A stretch of 64,000 nucleotides of DNA from Variovorax sp. PBL-E5. Lineage in GTDB: Bacteria > Pseudomonadota > Gammaproteobacteria > Burkholderiales > Burkholderiaceae_C. The translations under genes were made by a program, and so were the position numbers. The number at the start of each line of letters is the position of its first letter. The stretch's first letter is position 1. This document shows, piece by piece, positions 53,909 to 62,677 of the stretch. The notes below the pieces were generated by a model. It had not been told where the DNA came from. It saw only the letters and a list, made by a program, of their open reading frames with translations, and searched no databases. The DNA is taken from the NCBI RefSeq assembly GCF_901827185.1, contig NZ_LR594671.1, positions 1,550,001-1,614,000 on the forward strand. Direction: 5' to 3'.

Positions 53909-55608
53909 GCCTGTCCTTTCGGTTGCTGCGCGGCGCGCGCGGCCTGCACGGCATCGTCGACGCTCCAGAACATGCCATCCGTGCGGCCGAGGCCGTCGGG
54001 GTCCAGGAAATGCAGCAGATCGCGCACCGGCTCCTTGACGCGGGCCAGCACGAGCGAGCGTCCGCTTCCGCGCAGATGCTGGTTCAGTTCGAGCAGGCAC
54101 TCGGCGGCCGTGCTGTCGAGGTCTGAACTCTCCTCGAGGCTGAGGACCACGACGCGCAGATCGTCGCGGTCCTCGAGCTTGCGGAGGATGGTCGAGACGA
54201 CGCGCTCGGCACAGGCGAAGAACAGGGGCTCCTCCGGCCGCAGGACCAGCAGCCCCGGCACCGCGGCCGCGCCCGAATGGCCATCGAGCGCGACGAAATT
54301 GCGCGTCGCGCCGAGCTCGCCGAGCTCGTGCACCACCGGCTGGCTGAAGCGCCGCAGCGCGGCCAGCAGCGACAGCGCGATCGCGATCAACATGCCGTAC
54401 AGCACGCCGAAGAAGAGCACGGCCGCCACCGCGCCGACGATCAACAGGCGGTCGCGATTCATGCGCCAGGTCGTCAACAGCGGCCGCGCCGACAGCGCAT
54501 GCCACAGCGCGCTGATCACCGCGACCGCCAGCACCGGGCGCGGCAGCAGATGCACCGCCGGCAGCGCGAAGGCCACCGCCAGGCCGACCGCGACCAGCGC
54601 CGCCACGCCAGCCCATCGGCTGCTCGCGCCCGCGGCCGCATTGGCCGAGGTCGCCGAGAAGCCGGCGCCCACCGGCATGCCCTGGAACAAGGCGGCGCCG
54701 ATGTTGCATGCGCCCAGCACCATCAGCTCACGGTTGGCATCCAGCGTGTCGCCGTGGGCCAGTGCCATCGTCCGCATGCTGCCCCACGACTCGGCGAAGA
54801 TCAGCACGACCAGGCCGACGGCGAGCTCGCCGGCCGTCACCCACTCGGCCCACGGCAGCCGCGGCACGTCGAAATGGAAACCCGGCGCTTCGATCACGCC
54901 GACTTCCGCCACGCCGAGCGCCTTCAGGTCGAGCCCGTACGCGGCCGCGATCGCCAGCGCGATCACCAGCATCGATGCCGGCACCCGGGGCCATCGTTTC
55001 AGGCCCGCGATCAGGGCGCCCGCAAGCAGCGCGACCGCGACCGTGGGCACATGCCATTCGCGCACGTGGGTGACGGCGAACAGCAGCGCATGGAAAGGGT
55101 CTGCGCCGGCCTTCTGCGGCAAAGCGAAGCCGAAGGCATCGGGCAACTGCTTGATCACGATGGTGATCGCGAGTGCGAAGGCGAACCCGCGCAGCACCGG
55201 CCGCGACACGAAGGCGGAGAGCTGCCCCTGTCGCGCCCAGGCCAGCAGCACCAGCACCACGCCGGCCATCAGCACCAGGGCCGTGAAGGCGCCGGCATAC
55301 GCAGCCGGATCCGCCGACGCGCCCGGCGCGGCGATCGACATCGCCGCCGCGGCCGACAGCACCGCCGTCGACGAGGTCGGCGCCACGATGGCGAAGCGGC
55401 TGCGCCCGAGCGCGGCGTACAGCGCGAGACCGATCATCGCCGCGGTCAGCGCGTGGACGGCCGGAAGATGGGCGAGGCCTGCGTATGCGACGGCCTCGGG
55501 GATCAGCAAGCCCGCGACGCACAGGCCGGCGGCGAGGTCCTGCCAGGGCGATGCGCCGGGCGGGTTCAGCGCCAGCCTCGGTGCCAGCCCTGTTGGGGGT
55601 GATGCCAT
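53905..55608 (-). CDS. SulP family anion transporter with STAS domain
   Basis: A 567-residue SLC26/SulP protein: membrane domain (about residues 15-410, AGLLIPEAVAYAGLAHLPAV and FAESWGSMRTMA) followed by a C-terminal STAS domain (VVLSLEESSDLDSTAAECLLEL). It moves sulphate, bicarbonate or another anion. The start at 55,608 is preferred over 55,638, since it lies at the family N terminus. It overlaps the end of the small lipoprotein gene by 43 bases. No sulphate-metabolism gene is near. Confidence 0.88.
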   Translation of the reverse strand: MASPPTGLAPRLALNPPGASPWQDLAAGLCVAGLLIPEAVAYAGLAHLPAVHALTAAMIGLALYAALGRSRFAIVAPTSSTAVLSAAAAMSIAAPGASADPAAYAGAFTALVLMAGVVLVLLAWARQGQLSAFVSRPVLRGFAFALAITIVIKQLPDAFGFALPQKAGADPFHALLFAVTHVREWHVPTVAVALLAGALIAGLKRWPRVPASMLVIALAIAAAYGLDLKALGVAEVGVIEAPGFHFDVPRLPWAEWVTAGELAVGLVVLIFAESWGSMRTMALAHGDTLDANRELMVLGACNIGAALFQGMPVGAGFSATSANAAAGASSRWAGVAALVAVGLAVAFALPAVHLLPRPVLAVAVISALWHALSARPLLTTWRMNRDRLLIVGAVAAVLFFGVLYGMLIAIALSLLAALRRFSQPVVHELGELGATRNFVALDGHSGAAAVPGLLVLRPEEPLFFACAERVVSTILRKLEDRDDLRVVVLSLEESSDLDSTAAECLLELNQHLRGSGRSLVLARVKEPVRDLLHFLDPDGLGRTDGMFWSVDDAVQAARAAQQPKGQA

Positions 55609-55787
55609 CCCCAACCATAACGCGGGTGATAGGCCCACACGAAACCCGGCCCCGGAATTGCGTAGGTGGGTGCGACATAGGCCACGCCCGGCGGCGCTTC
55701 ATAGCCGGCGTAGGGCACCGCGGGTTGCACCACGCAGCCGGCCAGAAGCGCGGCTGCCAGCGCTGAACTCAGAACGATGAGCCTCAT
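55566..55787 (-). CDS. Small Gly/Pro/Tyr-rich lipoprotein
   Basis: A 73-residue lipoprotein: signal peptide IVLSSALAAALLAGC with the lipobox LAGC (Cys near residue 18), then a short aromatic-rich mature part (YAGYEAPPGVAYVAPTY ... WGWHHPQQGWHRGWR). ATG at 55,787 with GGGAGA upstream. Its end overlaps the SulP start. No function assigned. Confidence 0.7.
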   Translation of the reverse strand: MRLIVLSSALAAALLAGCVVQPAVPYAGYEAPPGVAYVAPTYAIPGPGFVWAYHPRYGWGWHHPQQGWHRGWR

Positions 55788-55903
55788 GACGAGATTCTCC
55801 CGATGGACGACATGGCATCTCCAACGCCGCATGCGAACGGCCTGTTGACCCTTCCATGCATCCATCTGTAAAGGCGCGGCGGCCGATGCCGCGCGCCCGT
55901 CCG

Positions 55904-57127
55904 TCAGCCGAGCAGGTCGCCGAGCGTGCGCGCGATCACCTTGGTGGCGCGCCGCAGGTCTTCCAGCAGCACGCGCTCGTCGTTGCGCTTGGCATGCGAC
56001 TCCAGCACCGTGCGTGGCCCGGCACCGTAGATCACACCCGGGATGCCGGCCTCGCCATACAGCCGCACGTCGGTGTAGAGCGGCGTGCCCATCGCCTTGA
56101 TCGGCTCGCCGAAGACCGCCTCGCCATGCTTCTGGATCGCCTCGACCAGCGGCTTGTTGCCCGCCAGCGGCTTCATCGAATTGGCGAGAAGCATGCGCCG
56201 GATCTCGACCGTGATGCCGCTGCGCTCGGCCGCCGCGTCGGCGATGACCTTGCGGATCGTGGCCTCGACCTGCGCCGGGTTCTCCTCGGGGATCATGCGG
56301 CGGTCGAGCTTGAACACGACCTTGCCGGGGATCACGTTGGTGTTGGTGCCGCCGTCGATGCGGCCGACGTTGAGGTACGGGTGCGTGATGCCCTCGACCT
56401 TCGACGTCACCTGCCGGTAGAGCACGTTCTGCGCATAGAGCGCGTTGAGGATGTGCACCGCGCCCTGCAGCGCGTCGACCCCGGTGCTCGGAACGGCCGC
56501 ATGCGCCATCTTGCCGTGCACCGTCACTTCCATCTGCAGGCAGCCGTTGTGGGCCGTGACGACCTCGTAGCTGAAGCCGGCCGCGATCATCAGGTCGGGC
56601 TTGGTGAGGCCCTTCTTCAGCAGCCAGCCCGGCCCGAGGAGGCCGCCGAATTCCTCGTCGTAGGTGAAGTGCAGTTCGATGCTGCCCTTGGCGGGCCGTG
56701 CGACCGCTTCGAGCGCGCGCAGCGCGAAGGTGAAGCTCGCGAAATCGCTCTTGCTGACCGCTGCGGCGCGGCCGTAGAGGCTGCCGCCATCGATCTCGCC
56801 CCCATAGGGATCGTGTGCCCAGCCTTCGCCGGGCGGCACCACGTCGCCGTGCGCATTGAGTGCAATGGTGAGGCCTTCGCCGTACTTGCGGCGCACGATC
56901 AGGTTGGTGATCGATTCGAGCCCGTAGTCCTTCACTTCCTGCTCGGGCACGGCGTGCTTCTCGGCCTCGAAGCCGAAGTCCTTCAGCAGCTCGGCCGTGC
57001 GCTCGGCATGCGGTGCGTTGTTGCCGGGCGGTGTGTCGGTCGGCACGCGCACCAGTTGCTGGAGGAACTGCACCTCCTCGTCGAAGTGGGCATCGATCCA
57101 GGCGTCGAGTTTTTGGTAGTCGGTCAT
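55904..57127 (-). CDS. M20 family metallopeptidase/amidohydrolase (ArgE/DapE type)
   Basis: A 407-residue zinc hydrolase. Motifs: LNAHGDVVPPGEGW (zinc ligands), the catalytic YDEEFGG and the bridging-ligand region TVHGKMAHAAVPSTG of the dimerisation lid, with the final His in LESHAKRNDE. Homologues deacylate N-acetylornithine or succinyl-diaminopimelate. Its start is only 4 bases from the end of the UraD-allantoate amidohydrolase gene, in one operon, so it may hydrolyse a ureide such as ureidoglycine or ureidoglycolate; this is inference. Confidence 0.85.
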   Translation of the reverse strand: MTDYQKLDAWIDAHFDEEVQFLQQLVRVPTDTPPGNNAPHAERTAELLKDFGFEAEKHAVPEQEVKDYGLESITNLIVRRKYGEGLTIALNAHGDVVPPGEGWAHDPYGGEIDGGSLYGRAAAVSKSDFASFTFALRALEAVARPAKGSIELHFTYDEEFGGLLGPGWLLKKGLTKPDLMIAAGFSYEVVTAHNGCLQMEVTVHGKMAHAAVPSTGVDALQGAVHILNALYAQNVLYRQVTSKVEGITHPYLNVGRIDGGTNTNVIPGKVVFKLDRRMIPEENPAQVEATIRKVIADAAAERSGITVEIRRMLLANSMKPLAGNKPLVEAIQKHGEAVFGEPIKAMGTPLYTDVRLYGEAGIPGVIYGAGPRTVLESHAKRNDERVLLEDLRRATKVIARTLGDLLG

Positions 57128-57131
57128 GGTG

Positions 57132-58910
57132 TCAGTGGGCCTGTTCGGAGGCCAGGTTGTCGAGCAGCAGCTGGAACGCTTGCACTCCCAGCTGGATGTC
57201 GTCGTTGGTGCTCGATTCGAGCGGGTTGTGGCTGATGCCCGAATTGATGCCGCGCACGAACAGCATGGCCTGCGGCATCACTTCATGCAGCTTCATCGCA
57301 TCGTGGCCGGCGCCGCTGGGCATGCGAAAGAGCGGCACGCCGAGCGCGTCGACCGCCTTCTCCCAGCGCTGCTGCCATTCGGGCGCGCTCGGCGCGGCCG
57401 CGGCACGCATCGATTCCTCGAGCACGTAGCGCACGCCGCGGCGATCGCAGATTTCCTTGAGCGCCGCCATCACGTCGGCCACCATCGCGTCGCGCTGCGG
57501 ATCGTTCGGCGCGCGCAGGTCGAGGCTGAACTTGCAGCGCCCGGGCACCACGTTGATCGAACCGCTCGGCACCTCGAGCATGCCGACGGTGGCGACCGAG
57601 TCGCCGTCCTTCGCGGCGCGCTGTTCGGCGAACAGGATCAGCTCGGCCACCGCGGCCGCGGCATCGTTGCGGCGGCCCATCGGCGTGGTGCCGGCGTGGC
57701 TGGCCATGCCGATCACTTCGCCGACGTAGCGCAGGCCGCCGTTGATCGAGGTGACGATGCCCAGCGGCAGATCGAGCTCGGTGAGCACCGGCCCCTGCTC
57801 GATGTGCACCTCGACGAAACCGAGGTAGCGCGACGGATCGCGCTCGAGGCCGGCGATCTCCTCGTCCTTCAATCCGGCATGGGCGCGCGCCTCGCGCATC
57901 GTGATGCCGTCGGCGTCCTTCTGGTCGAGCCAGGCCGGGTTGAAATGGCCGGTCAGCGCGCCGGAGCCGAGGAAGGTGGCCTTGTAGCGCTGGCCTTCTT
58001 CTTCCGCGAAACCCACCACCTCGAAGGCGAAGGGCAGGCGGCGCTTCTGCCGCTGGAGTTCGCGCACGCAGGCCATCGGCGTGAAGATGCCGAGCCGGCC
58101 GTCGTACTTGCCGCCGTTGCGCACGGTGTCGTAGTGCGAGCCGGTCAGCAGCGTCTTCGCATCCGGCGTGGCGGCTTCGTAGCGGCCGACCACGTTGCCC
58201 ACGGCGTCGATCTGCACGCTGTCGAAGCCGGCCTCGCGCATGCCCTCGGCGATCTGCTGCGCGCAGGCGCGGTGCGCGTCGGTCAGGTAGGTCACGGTGA
58301 GCTGGCCCTTCTCGGCATAGCCCGGATCGGTGTGCTTCGCGAGCGCTTCGTGCCAGTCCCAGACCTCGTTGCCGAGCACCGGCTCGGCATCGAACTTGTC
58401 GTCCAGGCGGATCTCCGCGATGCGGTGGATGTTGCGCAGCGCTTCGCCGAGCTCGAAGGCCGGATGGTGGTGCAGCCGGCGTTCGAAGGTCTCGATGATC
58501 TCGCGCTTGGCCAGACCCGTGCCGCGCGGTCCGCGCACCGCGAGGATGAAGGGAAAGCCGAACTTGGCGTTGTAGTCGGCATTGAGCTGCCGGATCTTCG
58601 CGAACTCCTCGGGCGTGCAATCGGTGAGGCCCGCCTTGCTCTGTTCGTTCGTCGATTCGGCCGTGAGGCTCTTGCTCACCATGGCCTTGCCCGCGAGTTC
58701 GGGGTGGGCGCGGATCAGGCCGAGCTTCTCGTCTTGCGATGCGGCCGTCACGGCCTGCGCCAGCGCGTACTTGAGGTGCGCGAGCGAGCGGAAGGGCCGC
58801 GTCGCAAGCGCCTTGGCGGCGATCCATGGCGAATGCTCGTAGACGCCGTCGAGCAGCGCGGCGGCCTGGCCGGGCGAGGCTGCATTCAATTGGTCGAGGG
58901 TGAGGGCCAT
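57132..58910 (-). CDS. Fusion of OHCU decarboxylase (UraD) and Zn-dependent allantoate amidohydrolase
   Basis: A 592-residue protein in one continuous frame. Residues 1-168 are UraD (SPWIAAKALATRPFRSLAHL, catalytic His in HPELAGKAM, KFGFPFILAVRG), which decarboxylates OHCU to S-allantoin. Residues about 185-592 are an M20-like allantoate/ureidoglycolate amidohydrolase (GSHYDTVRNGGKYDGRLG, FAEEEGQRY, HIEQGPVL, PSGAGHDAMKLHE). Usual sizes are about 170 and 415, so neither half is truncated. GGAGAC precedes ATG 58,910, one base after puuE ends. The fusion would couple ring decarboxylation and allantoate breakdown. Confidence 0.9.
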   Translation of the reverse strand: MALTLDQLNAASPGQAAALLDGVYEHSPWIAAKALATRPFRSLAHLKYALAQAVTAASQDEKLGLIRAHPELAGKAMVSKSLTAESTNEQSKAGLTDCTPEEFAKIRQLNADYNAKFGFPFILAVRGPRGTGLAKREIIETFERRLHHHPAFELGEALRNIHRIAEIRLDDKFDAEPVLGNEVWDWHEALAKHTDPGYAEKGQLTVTYLTDAHRACAQQIAEGMREAGFDSVQIDAVGNVVGRYEAATPDAKTLLTGSHYDTVRNGGKYDGRLGIFTPMACVRELQRQKRRLPFAFEVVGFAEEEGQRYKATFLGSGALTGHFNPAWLDQKDADGITMREARAHAGLKDEEIAGLERDPSRYLGFVEVHIEQGPVLTELDLPLGIVTSINGGLRYVGEVIGMASHAGTTPMGRRNDAAAAVAELILFAEQRAAKDGDSVATVGMLEVPSGSINVVPGRCKFSLDLRAPNDPQRDAMVADVMAALKEICDRRGVRYVLEESMRAAAAPSAPEWQQRWEKAVDALGVPLFRMPSGAGHDAMKLHEVMPQAMLFVRGINSGISHNPLESSTNDDIQLGVQAFQLLLDNLASEQAH

Positions 58911-58911
58911 G

Positions 58912-59862
58912 TCAGTCTCCGTGGGTCGCGACGTAGGGATGCTGTGTCTTCCAGTGCCGCGCGATGTCGAGCCGGCGGCAGACCCAGACGCGGTCGTGCG
59001 CGGCAATGTGGTCCAGGAAGCGCTGCAGCGCCGTGATGCGCCCGGGCCGTCCGAGCAGGCGGCAGTGCATGCCGATGCTCATCATCTTGGGCGCCTCGTC
59101 GCCTTCGGCATAGAGCGCGTCGAAGCTGTCCTTCATGTACTGGAAGAACGGGTCGGCGTGCGAATAGCCCTGCGGCAGCGCGAAGCGCATGTCGTTGCAA
59201 TCGAGCGTGTAGGGAACGATCAGCTGCGGCACGACCTCGCCGTCGGTCTTGCGCACCTTCATCCAGAAGGGCAGGTCGTCGCCGTAGTAGTCGCTGTCGT
59301 ATTCGAAGCCGCCGTAGTCGGCCACCAGGCGGCGTGTGCGCGGGCTGTCGCGGCCGGTGTACCAGCCGAGGGCGCGCTCGCCGGTGGTGCGCTCGATGGC
59401 TTCCATGCCCAGGCGCATGTGCTCGCGTTCGGTGGCCTCGTCGAGGTTCTGGTAATGGATCCATCGCCAGCCGTGGCAGGCGATCTCGTGGCCGAGTTCC
59501 TTGAAGGCGACCGCGATCTCGGGATAGCGCTCCAGCGCCATGCCGACGCCGAACACCGTCAGCGGCAGGCCGCGCTTCTCGAACTCGCGCAGGATGCGCC
59601 AGACGCCCGCGCGCGAGCCGTACTCGTAGATCCCTTCCATGCTGATGTGGCGGTCCGGGAAGCTCGCGGGATTGAACATCTCGGAGAGGAATTGCTCGGA
59701 GCCCGCGTCGCCGTGCAGCACGCAGTTCTCGCTGCCTTCCTCGTAGTTGAGAACGAACTGCACTGCGATGCGCGCCCGGCCGGGCCATTGCGCATGCGGC
59801 GGGTTGCGGCCGTAGCCGACCAGGTCGCGCGGATAGGACAGGGTGGTGTCGTAGCTGCTCAT
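58912..59862 (-). CDS. puuE: Allantoinase PuuE (polysaccharide-deacetylase-like)
   Basis: A 316-residue protein of the metal-dependent PuuE family, which hydrolyses allantoin to allantoate and is unrelated to the AllB type. Motifs: RDLVGYGRNPPHAQWPG, EIACHGWRWIHYQ with the histidines, LGWYTGRDSPRTRRL and FEYDSDYYGDDLPFW. Start is 6 bases after the GntR stop and the next gene follows after 1 base. Confidence 0.93.
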   Translation of the reverse strand: MSSYDTTLSYPRDLVGYGRNPPHAQWPGRARIAVQFVLNYEEGSENCVLHGDAGSEQFLSEMFNPASFPDRHISMEGIYEYGSRAGVWRILREFEKRGLPLTVFGVGMALERYPEIAVAFKELGHEIACHGWRWIHYQNLDEATEREHMRLGMEAIERTTGERALGWYTGRDSPRTRRLVADYGGFEYDSDYYGDDLPFWMKVRKTDGEVVPQLIVPYTLDCNDMRFALPQGYSHADPFFQYMKDSFDALYAEGDEAPKMMSIGMHCRLLGRPGRITALQRFLDHIAAHDRVWVCRRLDIARHWKTQHPYVATHGD

Positions 59863-59868
59863 GGGTAT

Positions 59869-60543
59869 TCAGGCCAGTGCAAGGGAGATGTCGTGGGTCG
59901 GGACTTTGCGGTCGAAGGTGAGGTTGGCCTCGACGTTCATCAGGTGATCGGTCATGAGCTTGACGGCGCGCTCCTCGTCGCGGGCGGCGAGCGCCTTCAC
60001 GATGTCGGCATGCTCGTCGTTCGAATGCTCGGCGGCCGTGGCGCTCTGGTACATCAGCGTAATGAGCGCGCAGCGCGAGATCAGCTCGCCGAGGATCTGG
60101 GCCAGCACGGTGTTGCCCATCAGCTCGGCCATGCGCACGTGGAAGTCGCCGAGCAGCTCGGTGCGGCCGGAGATGTCCTCGCCGGACACGGCGGCTTTCT
60201 CGAGCGCGACATGCTCCTTCAGCGCCTTGATCTTGGCCGGCGTCACGCTGCGCACGAAGGCGCGCGTCATCTCGGCCTCCAGCATGCGGCGCACCGCGAA
60301 CACCTGCCGGGCCTCGTCGACCGCGGGCGCCGCGACGAAGGCGCCGCGCGCGGGTTCGAGCCGGATCAGCTTGTTCTGCGACAGCTGGAAAAGGGCCTGC
60401 CGCACCAGCGTGCGGGAGACGCCGAAGTGGTCGGCCAGCTTCTGCTCGGCCAGCTTGCTGCCGGGCTGCAGGCGGTGCTCCACAATGGCTTTGGTCAGCG
60501 CGTCGACGATCGCGCGGGTGGTGGTCGAGTCCATGTTTTTCAT
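59869..60543 (-). CDS. GntR family (FCD domain) regulator of the ureide operon
   Basis: A 224-residue FadR-type regulator: winged helix (LAEQKLADHFGVSRTLVRQAL, LFQLSQNKLIRLEPARGAFV) and FCD domain (LLGDFHVRMAELMGNTVLAQ). It is the first gene of the operon GntR-puuE-uraD/amidohydrolase-M20 and diverges from hiuH. A TGTATACA site lies 22 bases before its start, so autoregulation is likely. A second similar regulator is encoded at 49,420. Confidence 0.88.
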   Translation of the reverse strand: MKNMDSTTTRAIVDALTKAIVEHRLQPGSKLAEQKLADHFGVSRTLVRQALFQLSQNKLIRLEPARGAFVAAPAVDEARQVFAVRRMLEAEMTRAFVRSVTPAKIKALKEHVALEKAAVSGEDISGRTELLGDFHVRMAELMGNTVLAQILGELISRCALITLMYQSATAAEHSNDEHADIVKALAARDEERAVKLMTDHLMNVEANLTFDRKVPTHDISLALA

Positions 60544-60564
60544 GATAGACCCAAAGCCTATAAC

Positions 60565-60572
60565 TGTATACA
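60565..60572. promoter_or_regulatory. TGTATACA palindrome between the divergent gntR and hiuH genes
   Basis: Context AACTGTATACACTTTT, nearly the same flanks as the site at 49,333. Its central position in the 73-base divergent promoter lets one bound dimer control both directions. Confidence 0.65.
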
Positions 60573-60616
60573 CTTTTGTCGACCGTAATTTCCCGAATGC
60601 ACCGAAGGAGCACTCC

Positions 60617-60979
60617 ATGGGCCTGAGCACCCACGTACTGGACACCATGCACGGCGGCCCGGCGGCCGGCATGCAGGTCGCGCTGTTCACCACCGACGGC
60701 ACGGAAGAAGACGCGCGTGCCACGCTGGTGCGGCGCTTCACGCTGAACGCGGACGGCCGCAGCGACGCGCCGCTCTACGACAACAGCACGTTGCGCGCGG
60801 GCACCTACCGGTTGGTGTTCGATGTCGCGGGCTACTTCAAGGCGCGCGGCGTGCAGCTGCCGGAGCCGAACTTCCTGAACCGCGTCGCGCTCGACTTCGG
60901 CGTCGCGCACACCGACGAGCACTACCATGTGCCGCTGCTGGTCAGCCCGTGGAGCTATTCGACCTACCGCGGGTCCTGA
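60617..60979 (+). CDS. hiuH: 5-hydroxyisourate hydrolase (HiuH, transthyretin-related)
   Basis: A 120-residue transthyretin-like enzyme: STHVLDTMHGGPAAGM start with the catalytic His, and the C-terminal family tail YSTYRGS. Arg in the DARATLVRRFTLNADGR region and the HYHVPLLVSPWSYSTY segment are conserved. It opens the ring of 5-hydroxyisourate to OHCU, the substrate of the UraD domain. ATG at 60,617 with AAGGAG at 60,605-60,610. Confidence 0.93.
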   Translation: MGLSTHVLDTMHGGPAAGMQVALFTTDGTEEDARATLVRRFTLNADGRSDAPLYDNSTLRAGTYRLVFDVAGYFKARGVQLPEPNFLNRVALDFGVAHTDEHYHVPLLVSPWSYSTYRGS

Positions 60980-60980
60980 G

Positions 60981-61502
60981 TCAGTCCCCCACTTGCTGGC
61001 CTTCGCTGAGCGTATCGAGTTGAAAGTGACCTTCGTCGTCCCACAGCCAGGTATCGGTCCAGGTGACCTTGCCCAGCTGCGTCGCGGCGGGGAAGGGCGA
61101 GGCCTGCAGCACCATGCGTTCGGTCTCGGCGATCGCATCGGGCGCATGCGTGGGCGCGCGCAGCCAGTGCATCGAGAGCACCTTGCCGCCCGCATCGAGG
61201 TTGACCTGCAGCGTGCCGACCGCATAGAGCAGAGGCGGCAGCTTGCCGGCGTAGATGCGGCTCCTGTTGGCGGCATAGATGTGGCGCGCCGCGTCGCGCC
61301 GGTAGTCGCGCGCGGTGGCTGCGCGCGAGGGCGATGGCCGCGGGCCGGACGCTTCGGCGGGATTGGCCGTGGCCTTCGAGAGCTGTCCCGGCACGGTGCC
61401 GGCGATCGGTGCGGTGGGATTGCTGCCGCAGGCGGCGAGCCAGAGCGCGGAGAGCAGTGCGCCAGCCCGGGCGAGGCGGCGCGTCATGGGCTTGGAATTC
61501 AT
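60981..61502 (-). CDS. Lipoprotein with TonB-C-terminal-like domain
   Basis: A 173-residue lipoprotein: signal peptide with lipobox ALWLAACGS (Cys 25), then a Pro/Ala linker and a C-terminal domain VGTLQVNLDAGGKVLSMHWL, which has the strand pattern of TonB C-terminal (energy transducer) domains. It is convergent with hiuH by one base. Function in the purine region is not evident. Confidence 0.65.
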   Translation of the reverse strand: MNSKPMTRRLARAGALLSALWLAACGSNPTAPIAGTVPGQLSKATANPAEASGPRPSPSRAATARDYRRDAARHIYAANRSRIYAGKLPPLLYAVGTLQVNLDAGGKVLSMHWLRAPTHAPDAIAETERMVLQASPFPAATQLGKVTWTDTWLWDDEGHFQLDTLSEGQQVGD

Positions 61503-61555
61503 CGGCGCGGTTATACCGTGCCCGCATCCGGGCCGCGCAACCGGAGGTATCGGCG

Positions 61556-62356
61556 ATGAGCGGCGCGGTCGACGAACTGCTCGCGCGCCTGAAGCGCGAG
61601 AGCGGCGTGCTGGTGCGTGTCGAGTCGACCCAGGGCTCCGCGCCGCGCGAGGCCGGCACCTGGATGGTGGTGTGGGCCGATGGGCTCACGGCCACCATCG
61701 GCGGCGGACAGCTCGAATTCCAGGCCACCGATGAAGCACGCGCCTGGCTTGCCGGTGGGCCGCCCATCGAAGGCGTGCAGCGCTATCCGCTCGGCCCGAG
61801 CCTGGGCCAGTGCTGCGGCGGTGTCGTGTTCCTCTCGTTCCGCCGCATCTCGGCCGCGGACGCGAAGGCGCTGCAGACCGAATTGCTGGCGCACCTCGAA
61901 CCGATCGCGTTGTTCGGCGGCGGCCACGTGGGTGCGGCGCTCGCGCGGCTGCTGTCGACGCTGCCCTTCTCGGTACGCTGGATCGACAGCCGCGACGGCG
62001 TGTTTCCCGACGACCTGCCGGCACAGATCGAGACCGAGCATTCCGATCCCGTGCAGGACGCGGTCGCGCAGCTCGCGCCGGGCTCGCGCGTGCTGATCAT
62101 GAGCTTCAGCCATGCGGAGGATCTCGACATCGTGATCGCCTGCCTGAAGCGCCTGCGCGCCCGCGGCGACCTGCCTTACGTGGGCCTGATCGGCAGCAAG
62201 ACCAAGTGGGCGACCTTCCGCCATCGGCTGGAGGCACGCGGTTTCACGGCCGAGGAGATGGCCCGCATCACCTGCCCGATCGGCGTGCCGGGCATCACGG
62301 GCAAGGAGCCGGAAGTGATCGCCGTCGCCGTGGCGGCACAGCTGTTGCAGCAATGA
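61556..62356 (+). CDS. xdhC: Xanthine dehydrogenase accessory protein XdhC
   Basis: A 266-residue protein with the XdhC N-terminal motif GSAPREAGTWMVV, LGQCCGGVV and the Rossmann-type GGGHVGAALARLL near residue 122, ending in IGVPGITGKEPEVIAVAVAAQLL. XdhC inserts and sulphurates the molybdenum cofactor of xanthine dehydrogenase. The structural genes xdhA and xdhB are not in this window. ATG at 61,556 with GGAGG upstream. Confidence 0.92.
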   Translation: MSGAVDELLARLKRESGVLVRVESTQGSAPREAGTWMVVWADGLTATIGGGQLEFQATDEARAWLAGGPPIEGVQRYPLGPSLGQCCGGVVFLSFRRISAADAKALQTELLAHLEPIALFGGGHVGAALARLLSTLPFSVRWIDSRDGVFPDDLPAQIETEHSDPVQDAVAQLAPGSRVLIMSFSHAEDLDIVIACLKRLRARGDLPYVGLIGSKTKWATFRHRLEARGFTAEEMARITCPIGVPGITGKEPEVIAVAVAAQLLQQ

Positions 62357-62360
62357 GCAC

Positions 62361-62449
62361 CCCCCAGGCTTGCCCATTGCGTGTGGCCGCCCACCCCCTT
62401 GCAGGGGGCAATACCTGCGGGCCGGCGAAGCCGGTTCCGCGGTATTCCT
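62361..62449 (-). repeat. Dispersed intergenic repeat, copy 2 (inverted relative to copy 1)
   Basis: The reverse strand reads ACCGCGGAACCGGCTTCGCC, then a 20-odd base CCCCCTGCAAGGGGG-type hairpin absent from copy 1, then GGCGGCCACACGCAATGGGC. Copy 1 lies at 47,712-47,780. It starts 5 bases after the XdhC stop codon and could act as its terminator. Confidence 0.7.
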
Positions 62450-62522
62450 GGAATGGGGCTTGCATGGATGCAGGGTTTTCCTGCACATCGCATGAAGATA
62501 ATTCCCGCAATCTTTTGGGAAA

Positions 62523-62536
62523 AAGTGTATACACTT
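62523..62536. promoter_or_regulatory. AAGTGTATACACTT palindrome upstream of puuD
   Basis: A perfect 14-bp palindrome with the TGTATACA core, 142 bases before the PuuD start. It matches the sites at 49,333, 52,557 and 60,565. The 321-base interval it lies in also holds the dispersed repeat copy 2 and no gene. Confidence 0.65.
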
Positions 62537-62677
62537 CAGTCCACAACAAGCCGCAGCGGAGCGAGGTCCCCAGCAGGGTCTGCGTTCGCGGCACTTTCTC
62601 TGCTTACAGCGCCCGCAGTGGTGAGCAGGCCGGAACCACACCACGGCGCCCTCACGCGCCGACAAGGTTGAGAGCAC

